NCBI GenBank assembly: GCA_000697665.1
Contig: KL197741.1
Span: 1 to 64,000, forward strand
Direction of reading: 5' to 3'
Length of the DNA: 64,000 nucleotides
Source: Jaapia argillacea MUCL 33604
Lineage: Eukaryota > Basidiomycota > Agaricomycetes > Jaapiales > Jaapiaceae
Below, one piece after another: positions 25,302 to 37,124 of the stretch. The stretch's first letter is position 1. Each line of letters opens with the position of its first letter. A program made the position numbers and the translations under genes. The notes under the pieces are model-generated. The model ran no database searches and was not told the DNA's origin. It saw only the letters and a list, made by a program, of their open reading frames with translations.

Positions 25302-25870
25302 AATTTACAATCTACGAGATTGCGCCAAAGGTGGATGGGAAGCAAGACGAGGGGCGCCACTGGCAAAGGGGCGCGTACACTGAACTGGCTGCGGGATGCC
25401 ACGTGGCATGACGGGGAGGCACAGGGGTCAGGGATCCGGCGTCCATACATTGCCTCGTCTTTGAATTCTGTATACCAGAGACGCCGTAACAAGCTTAAGT
25501 CTAATCATGATGATGAATTCGCATCATACTCTGATTTGCAATGTGCTGATCTCCTAGTCGGGCTTCGCGGCAGGTACAGAATAATAGTCCACGAGTGACG
25601 CGTTTCACCTACCGTTCCAAGCTCCTTGCACAGTACGAATCCACCGGCACTGCACTTTCAACAGAAAGAATTCGAAGTACTGTAAGCAGCTAATTTCTGT
25701 GTTCTGTCGAATGATGAACTGACTGATTGTGGGACTGTCGGTTGAAGGTGGACATGGAAGAGTCCCGATATATTCGACTTGAAGAGACCAGTGGTAGTCT
25801 TTCACACTTTCTGGCTATCATCGCAAACTGTGATCTAACCGCTTCTGGAAGCGACTGAAAACACTCACAG
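25302..25870. other. Intergenic with the unresolved 5' end of the F-box gene
   Basis: Holds the promoter of kinase-like copy C (minus) and the start of the F-box gene (plus). A likely 3' splice site, ctgaaaacactcacag, ends at 25870, so the first exon of the F-box gene should lie upstream. A candidate ATG at about 25754 does not join in a fitting phase, so I leave it open. Confidence 0.45.
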
Positions 25871-27040
25871 ACATCTGAATGCACACCTCCCCATCTCCCG
25901 CCTTTCTACCGAGGCATTGGCCCATATTTTCCACCTCCTCTCACACGCAGAACCCTTCGTGATCGAGAGACACCCAGACAACCCTAGAAATTCCTGGATC
26001 AAAGTGACTTATGTCTGTCATCAGTGGCGGAAAGCCGCGCATGATAAGCCGCATTTGTGGACCCACCTACCTAGTGCACCACCGAAATGGACGGAGAGGA
26101 TGTTAGCCCTTTCGAAGCCGTTACCACTCCGTGTCAGCGGTTCTCCTGGAACCGCTAAGCAGATCCGAAATTTGCAAACTGTGTTGGAACATATGGGGCG
26201 GATCGACAGTTTGACGATATCTGCCTCCGCGGAGGATCTCGCGAACCTCCCTCTACGTGCTCCAGCGCCGACGTTAAAAGAGTTGTACCTATTCAACGAA
26301 TCTCGCACGACGATCCATCCGTTATCCCCCGATTCTTTCAGCGGTGAAACCCTCCACCTACGAGTAGTCTACTTGATCAGATGCGCCCCAGAGTGGATTC
26401 ATCCGACATTCCTTTCTAATCTGGTGAAACTTCACATCTCTTTCGGCCCCAACGACATCGATGCACGACCACCTATGGACCATATGATCGGTATCCTTCT
26501 CGGCTGCCCATTGCTGGAAGTTCTTCAACTTTACCATTCCGTTCCCAACCTTACTCCAGTCGCTCGTCCACCCAGGGTTCGAGATACGTCGACCACAGTA
26601 TCGCTACCGAATCTCGCCGAGCTTCTCCTCATTGGCCTGCTTCGTGACTGCGCCGCCTTAATGGGCCGCCTTGTATACCCTCGTACAGCCGCCCTTACAC
26701 TGGGGTGTACCTTCTGTACCTTCAATAACCTCCCTGAAATCCTTTCTCACGTCACCTCTCATTACGGTTCCGACTCAGTCATCCCGTTGCGTGCCCTTTC
26801 TGTCATCATCGGTTCCGACCCACGCGAACACCGTGCATGCGCCATCACTGGCTGGTCGAACCTGATATCTGATCGCATCCCAGTTCACGCCCCCGCGCAG
26901 GTGGATGTATGGTTGTCTGGCGACGAGTTACTGGCTTCGTCAAACGCAAGTCGAGTGCTCACACTACTAATCAATACCATCAATCGCTCGCAATTGCAGG
27001 CAATCCGTCTTTATGAAATGTCTGAAATTTCTGTAGACGA

Positions 27041-29349
27041 CATCAGGAAATACCCCTTTCGCTAATTGGCTCTAGCCGGGATCAAATTAGCTTAAATTCC
27101 TATTCTGTATCTAATCGTCTGCTAATTGGGAGCGAATCAAATCTGTGTATGACTTGAGCGAACGACTGGAATCGGGAGGCACTTCTAATTATATGTAGCT
27201 AGGTACTGCATCTCAAAAGTAAGTTAGATAACATGTCTGGCTCGAAGTAATACGGTGGCCTCTCGCGCCGAAAGCACTGGTTACTGGGAAGGCGGAGGAA
27301 TAGATCGTGATGGACAGCAAGGTTGGCAGGATTGACTCTAATACAGCCCAAGGACAAGAGGAAGCAAAGCCACGCAAATGTACCACAACGGAAACAGCAC
27401 ACAATCGCCGTGCTGGTGCTGTCATCCGATCGTAGGACAGGGTGCGGTGATGGTAGAGGAAGAGGGTTTGACAACTTCGGGATGTGAAACGGTTTGTATT
27501 ATGGTCTCGGCGGTGTTGCTAACCAATGGATAAAGGAGGGAGGAGGGCCTGTCGCGCCGAAATCCAAAAGAAAAGGGCTGATGATTCACGAATCACGAGT
27601 GGCGTAGGGCGCAAGGCGAGGTTGGAGGAGGAGAGGGTTCAGTCGGCATATCTAGAAGGCAACAGTATGTCATTGACGGAGGCCTTGAAGTACTCTCATG
27701 GAGGAAGGGTAGGAATCCGAAGCTCTGAGTCGCCAATAGAGCCAAATGTCACAATTGTCACACTTCCACGTTGATGTTGAACCGTGTTGCCACGCCAAGT
27801 TGTGCTCCCTTTGAGCCTGATTCGTTGGCTACCAATCTCTACAGCTGCAGTATGATCTGGTCCCACATCTCTCTCAAGAGGTTATTCTCCGACCAGCTGG
27901 CAATTCACAAATTCAGGACCTTCGCGTCACCTGCCTGTCGTCAAGCGGCTTTCTCGATTGGGGTCAAGAATCAAGATAGCCCTCAACTTCGAACCCTTGC
28001 GACGCAACAGCACTTGGCCTCTCCATGATTCATGGAGGAACTCAGTTTGCGTGTAGTTGGACAAGCCATGGTAGATACGTGTTTCTTCTTGCTCTGACCT
28101 ATTGTATTATGTTCGACGGCTCCATGATTCTCGGTGGGTGTCATACAGGTTTTGTTGCAGGAACGATGTTCGTCAAGTGAGTAACCAACCTCCCCTCTAG
28201 AGGACTTTCGAGACCATGAAATGCACTCATCGTCAGTTTCTGGATAATGCGACACTTCAAATGGGTAAGTCTGTTCCTCCTCTTCACCATTATCTGGGAT
28301 GATTAATGTGGACTTAGGCTACGAAGGGTGGGGATCCAAGTCATTTAGGCCCTGTCTGTGCATCTCTACCCATACCCGTGGTGGCTCTTAGTGACTGGTA
28401 TGTCCCTCACTATCCTTGGGGATCTGGGACTCATAACCTCGCTTTCGGTAATTTCAGGTCCTTCCCCAGTNNNNNNNNNNNNNNNNNNNNNNNNNNNNNN
28501 NNNNNNNNNNNNNNNNNNNNNNNNNNNNNNNNNNNNNNNNNNNNNNNNNNNNNNNNNNNNNNNNNNNNNNNNNNNNNNNNNNNNNNNNNNNNNNNNNNNN
28601 NNNNNNNNNNNNNNNNNNNNNNNNNNNNNNNNNNNNNNNNNNNNNNNNNNNNNNNNNNNNNNNNNNNNNNNNNNNNNNNNNNNNNNNNNNNNNNNNNNNN
28701 NNNNNNNNNNNNNNNNNNNNNNNNNNNNNNNNNNNNNNNNNNNNNNNNNNNNNNNNNNNNNNNNNNNNNNNNNNNNNNNNNNNNNNNNNNNNNNNNNNNN
28801 NNNNNNNNNNNNNNNNNNNNNNNNNNNNNNNNNNNNNNNNNNNNNNNNNNNNNNNNNNNNNNNNNNNNNNNNNNNNNNNNNNNNNNNNNNNNNNNNNNNN
28901 NNNNNNNNNNNNNNNNNNNNNNNNNNNNNNNNNNNNNNNNNNNNNNNNNNNNNNNNNNNNNNNNNNNNNNNNNNNNNNNNNNNNNNNTCGTTTCTCCCAG
29001 CTTTTCGAATCATCATGTCAAATAGCTCGTAGGCTGTTTTGTTTGCTTGCAGCAGTGAGATCCTCGTAGCATATCATGCCTCGTTATACCTTTGTATGTA
29101 GCTACTTCTTTGAAATATAATCCATTGTTTCCGTATCATTTCGTGGTTAATGAATGGGTTGATAAATTCTGAAGAGAAGCAAATCCGCTCCTCATTTCCT
29201 CGAATTAGATCTAAACAGAGCTGATTTGGAGCACACAGATTCGGGGGGGTTAAATAATTTCTGCGTATTCGTCTGATTGCTGATTTGAGAAAATTCAGGT
29301 CTAATCAGCACTATTTAGAGCAAATTAGCGAAAGGGGTTTTCCCTGATG
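27041..29349. mobile_element. Terminal-inverted-repeat DNA element inside the F-box gene, 2.3 kb
   Basis: Left end 27041-27074 and right end 29316-29349 are inverted repeats of 34 bp with three mismatches, sharing a core accccctttcgctaatt-like block. Subterminal copies of ctaatt/aattag motifs follow on both sides, as in many TIR transposons. The flanks share only ga, so target duplication is unclear and the superfamily cannot be named. No transposase is recognisable in the readable part; 517 bases are unknown. It is probably non-autonomous. Confidence 0.8.
28471..28987. other. Assembly gap of 517 N
   Basis: Unknown bases within the inserted element. A gap here suggests a repeat that could not be resolved during assembly, fitting a multicopy transposon. 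Confidence 1.
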
Positions 29350-29769
29350 GATTGGGTCACGACATTTGGTTGTTCCCCGGACGTCCATACGATATACGTG
29401 GATACTAGCGGAGCCATCCTCGGCCTTTTGCACGCTCTTGAGCAGGTTGACGAACATTGGGATACCCCGAGTTTCGTTTTGTTTCCCAATCTGCATCGAC
29501 TCTTCTTGTCAGAGGTTGATTTCAACTCTTGGTCTACCGATGGGAACGATCTGGACCAGGCGCTCAAGCGGATGTTGATCCGTAGGCACAAATACAAGAG
29601 ACCGTTGGCTGAGTTGCATGTCGAGCTGTGTTGTGGTGTTAAGGGGGTTGTGGCGGAGGGGGAGAAGTATGTTGAGCGGGTTGTTTGGGACAGACATGAT
29701 CCTAATGAGGAGCACGATACGGATCCTGAGGACGAGGATAACGAAGATGAAGGCGGAGAGGCCGAAGAG

Positions 29770-29877
29770 GGGCAGGATGAGGAAGAGGAAGAGGAAGAGG
29801 AAGAGGACGATGATACGGACGACGACGACAGTGATGACGATGACAGCGACGACGACGACGACGACGACGACGAAGCG
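29770..29877 (+). repeat. GAR/GAY codon run coding the acidic tail
   Basis: Nearly pure GAG, GAA, GAC and GAT codons, first Glu-rich then Asp-rich, at the end of the F-box gene. It is an unstable-looking trinucleotide tract. Acidic tails also occur in other fungal F-box/LRR proteins. Confidence 0.85.
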
Positions 29878-29880
29878 TAA

Positions 29881-30275
29881 CGATCAATTGAAGAATTGAC
29901 ATTGTCGACGGAGTTGTTGGAGTCCTGGAAGCTGCCTCGGGGTAGAATAAGTTGGGTTTCCCGGGGTTGGATATGCTCTCTAGCGCTTACCAGATTTGAA
30001 AGAGTGGACATGCTCTCATATAAATACCTGGGTCTGCCATTCGTGGAGGACAATCACCCACAGCTTAAGTATGTCGTTGAATGTTAGTGCTGTCAATTTT
30101 ACGTGTCCACTGTTTGGAAGAATGGCAACAACACGCCAGAGAAGGCGGATTCCGATGCGATGCGATGAGACCTCGAAGTTTGACGCGACATAGTGATGGT
30201 GTAAATTTCGAAAGACTCGGAGGGCGACTACCAGCCATTAATCCATTTAATTCGAGGCTGTTATAATAGTGCAAG
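29881..30275. other. Intergenic, no gene seen
   Basis: Convergent 3' flanks of the F-box gene and the first copy of the five-exon family. Nothing recognisable inside. Confidence 0.5.
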
Positions 30276-31387
30276 TCACATAGCGGCTATGCCAGTGGCT
30301 GGGTTGGAAGACCCAAGTGGTGCCCACTGGTCTATGTACTGCTGCAACTTATCAGTGAATCGCGTCCCATTAATGACGATGTTGGTGTCCGCCGCTGTGC
30401 GCAATGCGGCGAGGATTCCAGATTCCTGGAAGGCAAAAGGTTGCTACAACAATGATTGAAAACAATATTCTTCACCGACCTCGAATATGGGACCGTTCAG
30501 TGTTTGGGAATCACAATCTTCGAACGTGTCTTCGAGGAGTGTAAGGGCAGTTTGCATTTGCTGATAGTGTGTCCAGAGCAAATCAAGACGAGGAAAAGAT
30601 TTAAGATTACCTCTTCCAAACATTCCGAGTCCTCGTCATCCCCAAAGTTTTCCCATGTTTCACAACACTGTTCGAGGGTCACAACAACGAGCGAAAAATG
30701 GAGCACTGTGAACTCATCATCATTAAGTTACAAATGTGACGAAGAAGTTGAGTAATGGTTCACCAGTTTTGCAGTCTTCCATCTCATTGAACAATGCAGG
30801 CAACATCCAGTCCCTTACTACCCAACCCCATGAAGGAGAGGGCACCTCGGGGATCTCACTCAAGACGTCGAGATATGACAAAATGAGATCTTCAGGAGCC
30901 TTCTCGTCATCAGATAGGGAAAGACAAGTGATTCGCATGCAACGTGCGAGTCCCAGTCTGAAGTAGGATAGGGCGAGAGGCTTCCTTAACAACTCGTCTG
31001 CGTGGCTTTCGTGATATGCCACCACATCAGCAGTTGGAGGTGTGGCACTGGACATCCAGTAAAGGTCGCGCACTTCTTTGACCGATAGCCATGGATTGTG
31101 GTTGAAACTGTACGTAGGACTCAGCAGGTCGTGTTGGAGGAGCTGTAAGAGAATTACCTTCCATCTGCGTCTCTTCCAATACCCAACCCGAGGGATAAGT
31201 ATTGCAGAGCTGACTCGCGGAAGTCATGCGAGACTTGGAGCAAGGGACCAATCGATTTCGACGGGAACTGGTCAGGAGACAGTTCATAGGACAGAACGAA
31301 CTCCACAAGAGCCTCTGTGATCACTTCTGCCACGATATGAAACAGGAGTTCTGGGGGAACTTGAAGGGGCGTTTGGAGCGTGGCCAT
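30276..31387 (-). CDS. Five-exon family of unknown function, copy 1, 299 aa
   Basis: I do not recognise this family. Exons 31158-31387, 30764-31107, 30611-30705, 30480-30560 and 30276-30425 join in frame. The N-terminus VPPELLFHIVAEVITEAL followed by IGPLLQVSHDFRESALQYL looks like a degenerate F-box-type helical pair. The middle part has EVRDLYWMSSATPPTADV, YHESHADELLRKPLALSYF and WGWVVRDWMLPALFNEM. The fourth exon ends in QTLNGPIFE and the last starts ESGILAALRTAADTNIVING. No signal peptide, membrane segment or catalytic motif is seen; the protein should be soluble and mainly helical. The third intron is only 50 nt. Two further copies lie at 31994-33081 and 37889-38951. Confidence 0.8.
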
Positions 31388-31993
31388 ATAGTGCCTGCAA
31401 GTTCGACAGGGAAAGAGGAGAGCGATGGCTCTGGTCAAACGTAGGCAGACACAACTCGCTCCTTGAGTTCTGAGATCTGAGGGCTGTACTGTAGATACAA
31501 CTTGCCAGGCTGGCATCGCCCGTCTGCGACTCGGTCATAATCACAGGCCTCACAGCAAAGCTCAGCTCAACACAGGCAGCGGAGTTTGAAAGTCGAGCTT
31601 TCAAGATTCCAACCTTCCAACTTGAATGCGACTTACCGACCGTAACAAGGTTCACATACTCTGAGTACGGTCACATCTAGAGATACTCAACATAACTCAC
31701 TTTCAATGACATGCCTCTAGCGACACCGCCAACTACAATAGCAACCTAACCGCGACGAAGTGAGCGGCCGGACCAGAAGTGTTGACATCGTCAACGAAAC
31801 TGTTGGAGTCCTGGAAGTCGCGCCATTGTTTGGAAGATCATCAACTTGTGCAGAGAAGGCAAATTGCGATTTGGCGCGATGAGATGCTCAACAGTTGATG
31901 CACCACGACACTTGTAAGGTTCGAAAGAGTAGGAGGGTTATTACAGTCATGATCCATTGACTTTTGAGATCGTTAGCGTGGTACAGGTCATGC
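31388..31993. other. Intergenic between copies 1 and 2 of the five-exon family
   Basis: Promoter of copy 1 and 3' flank of copy 2. A stretch near 31790-31850 (gacatcgtcaacgaaactgttggagtcctggaa) resembles 29897-29930 (ttgtcgacggagttgttggagtcctggaa), so the duplication that made the two copies carried some 3' flank with it. Confidence 0.6.
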
Positions 31994-33081
31994 TCACACT
32001 ACGCCTCGGTTTGAAAGTCCAAGTGGTTCCCACTGGTCGATGTACATTTGCAACTTATCCGTGTATCGCGTGCCGTTAATGATAATGTTGGCATCCGCTG
32101 CATGGCGCAATGCAACGAGGATTCCAGTTTCCTGGGGGAAAAATATGCTTAGTCCAACGATGGTTAATGATAGTATTTATCACTAACTTCGAATGTGGGG
32201 CCATTCAGCGTTTGGGGATCACAAGATTCGGGGGTTTCTTGAAGGAAAGTGAGAGCACTTTCCATTTCCTGGCGGTATGTCATGTCCAGTACGGTCAAGC
32301 GGAGGAGGAGAAGCGAGATTACCTCTTCCAATAACTCTGAGTCCTCTCCAGGTGGGGAGTTTTGCCATATATCACAGCATGTCGCGAGAGACGCAACGAT
32401 AGTTGAGAAATATATGACTGTGGGCTCATTGTCATTAATTCGCAAACGCGATGAAGAAGTGGTGCTCACCAGTTTGGCAGGCTTGCAGCTCCTCGGCTAA
32501 TACAGGCAACATCCAATCCCTCACAACCCAGCCACACGAAGGAGGTGGCACCAGGGGGTTCTCGATCAAGACGTCGAGATATGAAACAATAAGCTCTTCA
32601 GGATCCTTATCGTCAGAGGTTGAAAGACAAGTTTTTCGCGCGCAACGTGCGAGTCCCAGCCTGAAGTAAGATAGGGCGAGAGGTTTCCCTGATAGGTCTT
32701 CCGCGTGGCTTTCATGATATGCCAACACATCAGCGCTTGGGGGTGTAGCACTGGACATCAAATATAGGTCGCGCACTTCTTTGATCGATGCCCATAAATT
32801 GTGGTTGAGACTGGGATAAGATTCAGTGGATGGTCTTGGAAGAGCTACAGGAGAAAATACCTTCCATCCGCTTCTCTTCGGAGACCCAACCCCAGTGATA
32901 AATATTGTAAAGCTGACTCGCGGAAGTCATGCGAGATTTTGAGCAAGGGACCAATCGATTTCGACGGGGATTGGTCAGGAGACAGTTCAGAGGACTCGGA
33001 CATCACAAAATCCACCAGCGCTTCTGTAATCACTTCTGCCGCGATGCGAAACACCAGTTCAGGAGGAAGTGACGTGGCCAT
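31994..33081 (-). CDS. Five-exon family of unknown function, copy 2, 291 aa
   Basis: Paralogue of copy 1 in tandem. Exons 32861-33081, 32470-32810, 32323-32417, 32188-32268 and 31994-32131; exons 3 and 4 are exactly 95 and 81 nt as in the other copies. Landmarks: LPPELVFRIAAEVITEAL, IGPLLKISHDFRESALQYL, VRDLYLMSSATPPSADV, CGWVVRDWMLPVLAEEL, and in the last exon ETGILVALRHAADANIIING followed by TRYTDKLQMYIDQW. No frame break. Conservation of intron positions and of the QTLNG and ING(T)R(Y/F)TDKLQ blocks argues for a selected protein. Function unknown. Confidence 0.8.
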
Positions 33082-34350
33082 GATCCTGCCTGCAAGTTCG
33101 ACTGGAGGATGGGAGGGTAATGGTTCTGGTCAAATGGAGAGATAAAGTTGGTATCTCTGAAATCGAACAAGGCGCCCAAGGGTTGCGGCTGATGCGCTGG
33201 CGTCAGAATCCGATTGCCACAGCCATACGCCCGTAAGTAAAGCTCACTGCCACTATGGACAGGATTGAATATTGAATCCCTTAGCCGACGGAGTTCGAAA
33301 CGCCAGCTTTCGAACGTTATCGTTTTGCCTCGCATCCTTGGGTGTGTGCTCACTTCTGGAGATGAGTACTCGGCCTCAATGCAATCTCTCTTAGTCTTAT
33401 ATGGTATAATAGCCTAGTCAACTCGGACATGTTTCTGACCATATTACTCCGTCCTCAAGGTTTCCTTGTCGACCTTGTCCTCAGTTGCGCATACATAAGG
33501 GGGATGCGATTTCCTTACGCACCTTTTGCTCTCCTGTGAGAGCCCTGAGTCCTAGTCATTTTCCCGCTGCAATCGAAGGCTCTGCCACAGGTGAACTTTT
33601 GTCGAGGCCCTCCCTGGCCATCCAGGTCCCATACGGTGCATGGCTGGCCTCGATCGGTCAATCCCTCCGTCAGGCGCGATGTCAAAGTAAAACTTCAAAC
33701 CACTTGCTCGACTCGCTTGAATTTTGACTCACTCGAGGCGAGCAAGACGCCGAAATTCTCTTTGATCCTTGCGTGGACGTCGTCCGTCGTGCTAGGACCT
33801 TTCACACCAGTTACGCTGTGGAAGGCTGGAAAGTCTTCGACCCCTCCACGACGTAGACCGCCCTGACCCCGAACAGACCTCCTATAGCTGGATCTTGTGT
33901 TCGCTAGACCTCAGGACACGCGTACTCCAGCAGGTGAATAATCATGATTTGGGCAAATCCTTCTACAGGCAATAGAGGAGTGACACAGATGGAGGCCACC
34001 GGAAGTCTGCCCATCACGTGTTGGGAGGCGCATAAGAATGAGACAGTGAGGTCGAACTCGATAAGCGTCGAAGAGCGGGGATGAAGGCGTGTAACGAGAT
34101 GGTTGGCATCGACGACGTATTATTGGTTGTGGCGCTAATCGTGACCAGGAGATACAGAAGTTGGTCTAAGTAGAGTTGTAGACGCTCTTTGCGTTGCACG
34201 GGCTCTCTGAAATTTCAGCTTCGTACTACAATCGCAAGAATTAAATGTATCAGTTTCGAAATCTACGAGCAAAGGTCCATCGAGGAAAAGGGACATGAAG
34301 TCGTCCCAGACGCCCGTACAGCCAGACAAGCTCGCCGTATTGGATTCCGA
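33082..34350. other. Unassigned region
   Basis: Promoter of copy 2 at the left, and the 3' flank of the small membrane-protein gene at the right. Open frames such as 33591-33866 plus match nothing I know. Nothing else is supported. Confidence 0.45.
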
Positions 34351-34839
34351 TTAATTGTGATTGTTAACTTGGGTAACGGCAACCACGACGCCTATCACCA
34401 TGGCAATCACAAGGACAAGAGTCAAGAAGACCTAAAAACGTTATAAACACGGGGCACTTGGATCATTGTTCAATTAGCTCACCCTCATGCCACTCCTATA
34501 GGAGTTGCCGGGTTAGTTGACGAAGTGGATGAGGGGAAGGGAGACAGACCGTGAATCAACCCTTGAATCAACCTTACTCCCCGAATGTGTGTAGACGGGT
34601 AAAGCAACTCGGTCTGACCCAACAACCTCATCTAAACATCAATGGGTATCAACGTCATTGCTTTTGGACCAAGGTGTTACCGACGTACATTCGCTTTCAC
34701 CCTGTGGCTGTCGTGACCAATTATTTGTCACTACAGCATCAGGTCGGATTAAATCACCCAGTGGGCTCGGTGGCAGCCGGTCGCCCCGCTCAACATCGTC
34801 GTACGAAGGTGGTGATTCTCCACGAAAATTAGCAGGCAT
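34351..34839 (-). CDS. Small tail-anchored or single-span membrane protein, gene model incomplete
   Basis: The first exon, 34689-34839, gives MPANFRGESPPSYDDVERGD then LPPSPLGDLIRPDAVVTNNW, with a PPSY motif of the kind bound by WW domains. The last exon, about 34351-34430, encodes one hydrophobic span, VFLTLVLVIAMVIGVVVAV, ending TQVNNHN. A small exon ending GMR (about 34490-34503) fits directly before it. The phase between the first exon and this small exon does not match, so a middle exon is missing from my model. The layout (short exons, then MR plus a membrane span) resembles the synaptobrevin gene at 36398, but no SNARE motif is visible. Confidence 0.45.
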
Positions 34840-36397
34840 TGACAAGTTGGGTAGACCCTACTCGATACCACAAGGCAGATGAGGGTTTATTGAAGAGAGG
34901 GGAGAAGACGACAGAGGGAGACATCTGCTGTGAAGGAAACTTGGTGGACTGCAAAGGAGAGGCAGTGTCGGGATAACCAAGGTAATCCCAGGCATGACCG
35001 TAAACACTGATGTTGAACACGGAAACAGTATAGGTCCACACACGAGACGGGTCTTCTTGAGTTCCAGGTGCACGGAATGCGGTCGTTTGTCGCCGCGAAG
35101 CTCGTTTTTAGGTCTTCTTGAGTACAGGATCCCATCCGATGAAGGCTTCAGCGCTCTGCATTGGATAATACGCGTCTCCCCCACGGCACCACTCTACGGG
35201 ATCAATGGTGACGACAGAAATGGCTATTAATACCAGCAGCGTCGACAAATCTGCCAAAGGCTGGAGTAAACTCGAGCTTGAAGCTTGACCATTCGTGTGA
35301 TATCACAACCGCAACAACCGTCAAGACACCTACGTATCACGAGCAGGCACGCTATGAAGACCTGTCAGGTCACACCGTACGAATATCGATGGAGAAGGCT
35401 GCCACAAAGAGGACTCACCTTTAGTGCGCCCTGTGGATCAAGACCTTAGCCAAGTGAGGACTCGAGTATTATGGCGTACTAAGGGACCACATCCTGGGAG
35501 GGATCAATTGAGTCCCAATGCAAGGGAGTAGGACGCCAGAGTGACCTACAGGCCCAACAACCTCATCTGATCCAACAACGGCATCTACTCACGGAGGTTA
35601 TTGGCATTGAATGAACTTCGAAGGGGTATATAACATACTGTCATTCAGCTCATTCGGGGTGGTATGCAACTGGCGTTGTCATGCGCTGAGCACTGCGATA
35701 TCAGGATGAATCAACCCTCGCTCAACATCGATACGATACGGTGGAGGAGGGGGTCTGAAGGGGAGATGACGGGTATTGACGGTGTTCAAGGGCAAGGATG
35801 AGGGCGACGTCCTAAAGCCATCAGGGGTCACCGGACGTATGCATCCTGGTGGGTTCGAGGAGTCCGGTTGCCAAGATGCAGAAGTACTCCTTCGTAAGGG
35901 TGTAACAATCTGATGGAAAGGTAGCACCGTATCCTCGAGACGAAGCAAGTTCTTGTCTCCTGCCAGCTCCAGGCTCGCAGCATTGGAGGTAGCAACGCCG
36001 GCCTCACTGCTCGCATGTCAAGCTTCTGATCAAGCTTCGACCTTGACTGAAAAGTTCCTCGAGAAAGTGCGAGAAGTTGGGTTTGAAGTCGCAACAACCG
36101 AAACAAAGTCTTGGTAAAATGCCGTTCAGCTGCAGCACACAATCATATGTGGTTTTCGCCCCTATAAACACAACATGCCATTCACAACAAAAATCGCACA
36201 AAACGAGGCAAAAAAAGACAAGGAAAAGTCCATATCAGCTGCTCTGCTACCTTCCAACAACCCGGCGCATGAACCGACTAATTCACATAAGAAGGTGGTA
36301 ACAAGAGCCAGAGCCGAGAGAAGAGGGAAGGAATTAATAGTACGGGTGCATAGATACAACAGGGGGGATATCGCGTGATGTCGTAGCGACGAGTAGA
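34840..36397. other. Unassigned region with a possible relic of the membrane-protein gene
   Basis: On the minus strand about 35700-35780 encodes RPPPPPYRIDVERGLIHPDI, which resembles the PPSYDDVERGDRL..DLIRPD segment of the gene at 34351-34839. I could not find a membrane-span exon to go with it, so it is likely a decayed duplicate. The rest shows nothing recognisable. Confidence 0.4.
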
Positions 36398-37124
36398 CTA
36401 GTGGTGTGTAGCCTTGACAATGCTGACCACGATGATGACGATGATGATTGCGATGGCAATACCGATGATGATGCGCATCTGAGGGGAGGGTTAATCGACA
36501 TGTGGGGTGATGGGCGGCAGAAATGCGCACCTTCATGTCTTTCCACCTGAAAGATGAAAGAGAGTAAATCAGTTATCTTGCACAACAAAGTTAGAAGAGG
36601 CACAGTTGTCAACATACCACATATTCTGTTCAAAAGGACAATGGGCTCAGACTCAAGGCGCGAATGAGAGGTTAATCGAGTACGTACCTTGCGGACACGG
36701 TTTGCCCCACGTCGGAATCCTTGTGCAGACACAGCGAGGTTATCTGTTCCATCAAGTCGAGAAAAAAATCCAAAGCAACAAGGAGGAGTCGGCGACATGG
36801 TCAGTGCCACACTCAACTCGCCAATTCAGGGCCAGAACCCAACGCACCAGTCTTATCCTGTAGCGAATCCAGTCGCTCTCCTCTCTCCGCAACTTTCGTG
36901 ATGTTTTCTCGCATAATCCCAACCGTATCGTCTATTTGTTGTTGGATAGCCGCAGTTTTCGCATTTCCACCTCCACTCTGGCCAGTGGGGTTAGTAGAGG
37001 AGCCTCCTCGGGGAAGATATGGGTCATAAGGCTCAGACCTGTTGTTGAAGGCAGAAAAAAAGGGGTAAAGAGGTCAGAATGTCAGCAGAATGGTGGGCGT
37101 TTAGGTGGAAATGTGCACGGACAT
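36398..37124 (-). CDS. SNC1: Synaptobrevin/VAMP (v-SNARE), 117 aa
   Basis: R-SNARE of secretory vesicles, partner of exocytic t-SNAREs (Sso and Sec9 in yeast). Exons: 36848-37038, 36688-36743, 36618-36625 (8 nt), 36531-36546 (16 nt) and 36398-36478. The protein reads [12 protein letters not shown], a Gly/Ser linker, then [19 protein letters not shown] and [14 protein letters not shown] with zero-layer Arg56, [17 protein letters not shown], and a C-terminal anchor [20 protein letters not shown]. The large exon begins with G of the start codon, so the ATG must be split by an intron; the best candidate AT is at 37123-37124, with an unusual gtccgt donor. Total length then equals yeast Snc1. The juxtamembrane Trp pair is conserved. 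Confidence 0.93.

Larger units (their letters stand above)
25871..29880 (+). pseudogene. F-box/LRR-like gene split by a transposon
   Basis: The F-box motif LPISRLSTEALAHIFHLLSH starts near 25887, followed by WIKVTYVCHQWRKAAHDKPH and a run of leucine-rich strands, then LLINTINRSQLQAIRLYEMS. Coding stops inside the inserted element, about 25 nt past its left edge. It resumes exactly after its right edge at 29350 with DWVTTFGCSPDVHTIYVD, continues through FPNLHRLFLSEVDF and ends in a very acidic tail of about 60 residues. Left and right parts are in the same frame if one copy of the dinucleotide ga is removed, so this was one gene of about 540 codons plus an upstream exon. F-box proteins of this type recruit substrates to SCF ubiquitin ligases. 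The first coding exon is not resolved. The left part alone could still give an F-box protein lacking its end. Confidence 0.8.

Noticed and set aside
29702-29902. Arg/His-rich and Ser-rich frames opposite the acidic tail
   Set aside because: They are reverse-strand readings of the GAG/GAC codon run, not genes.
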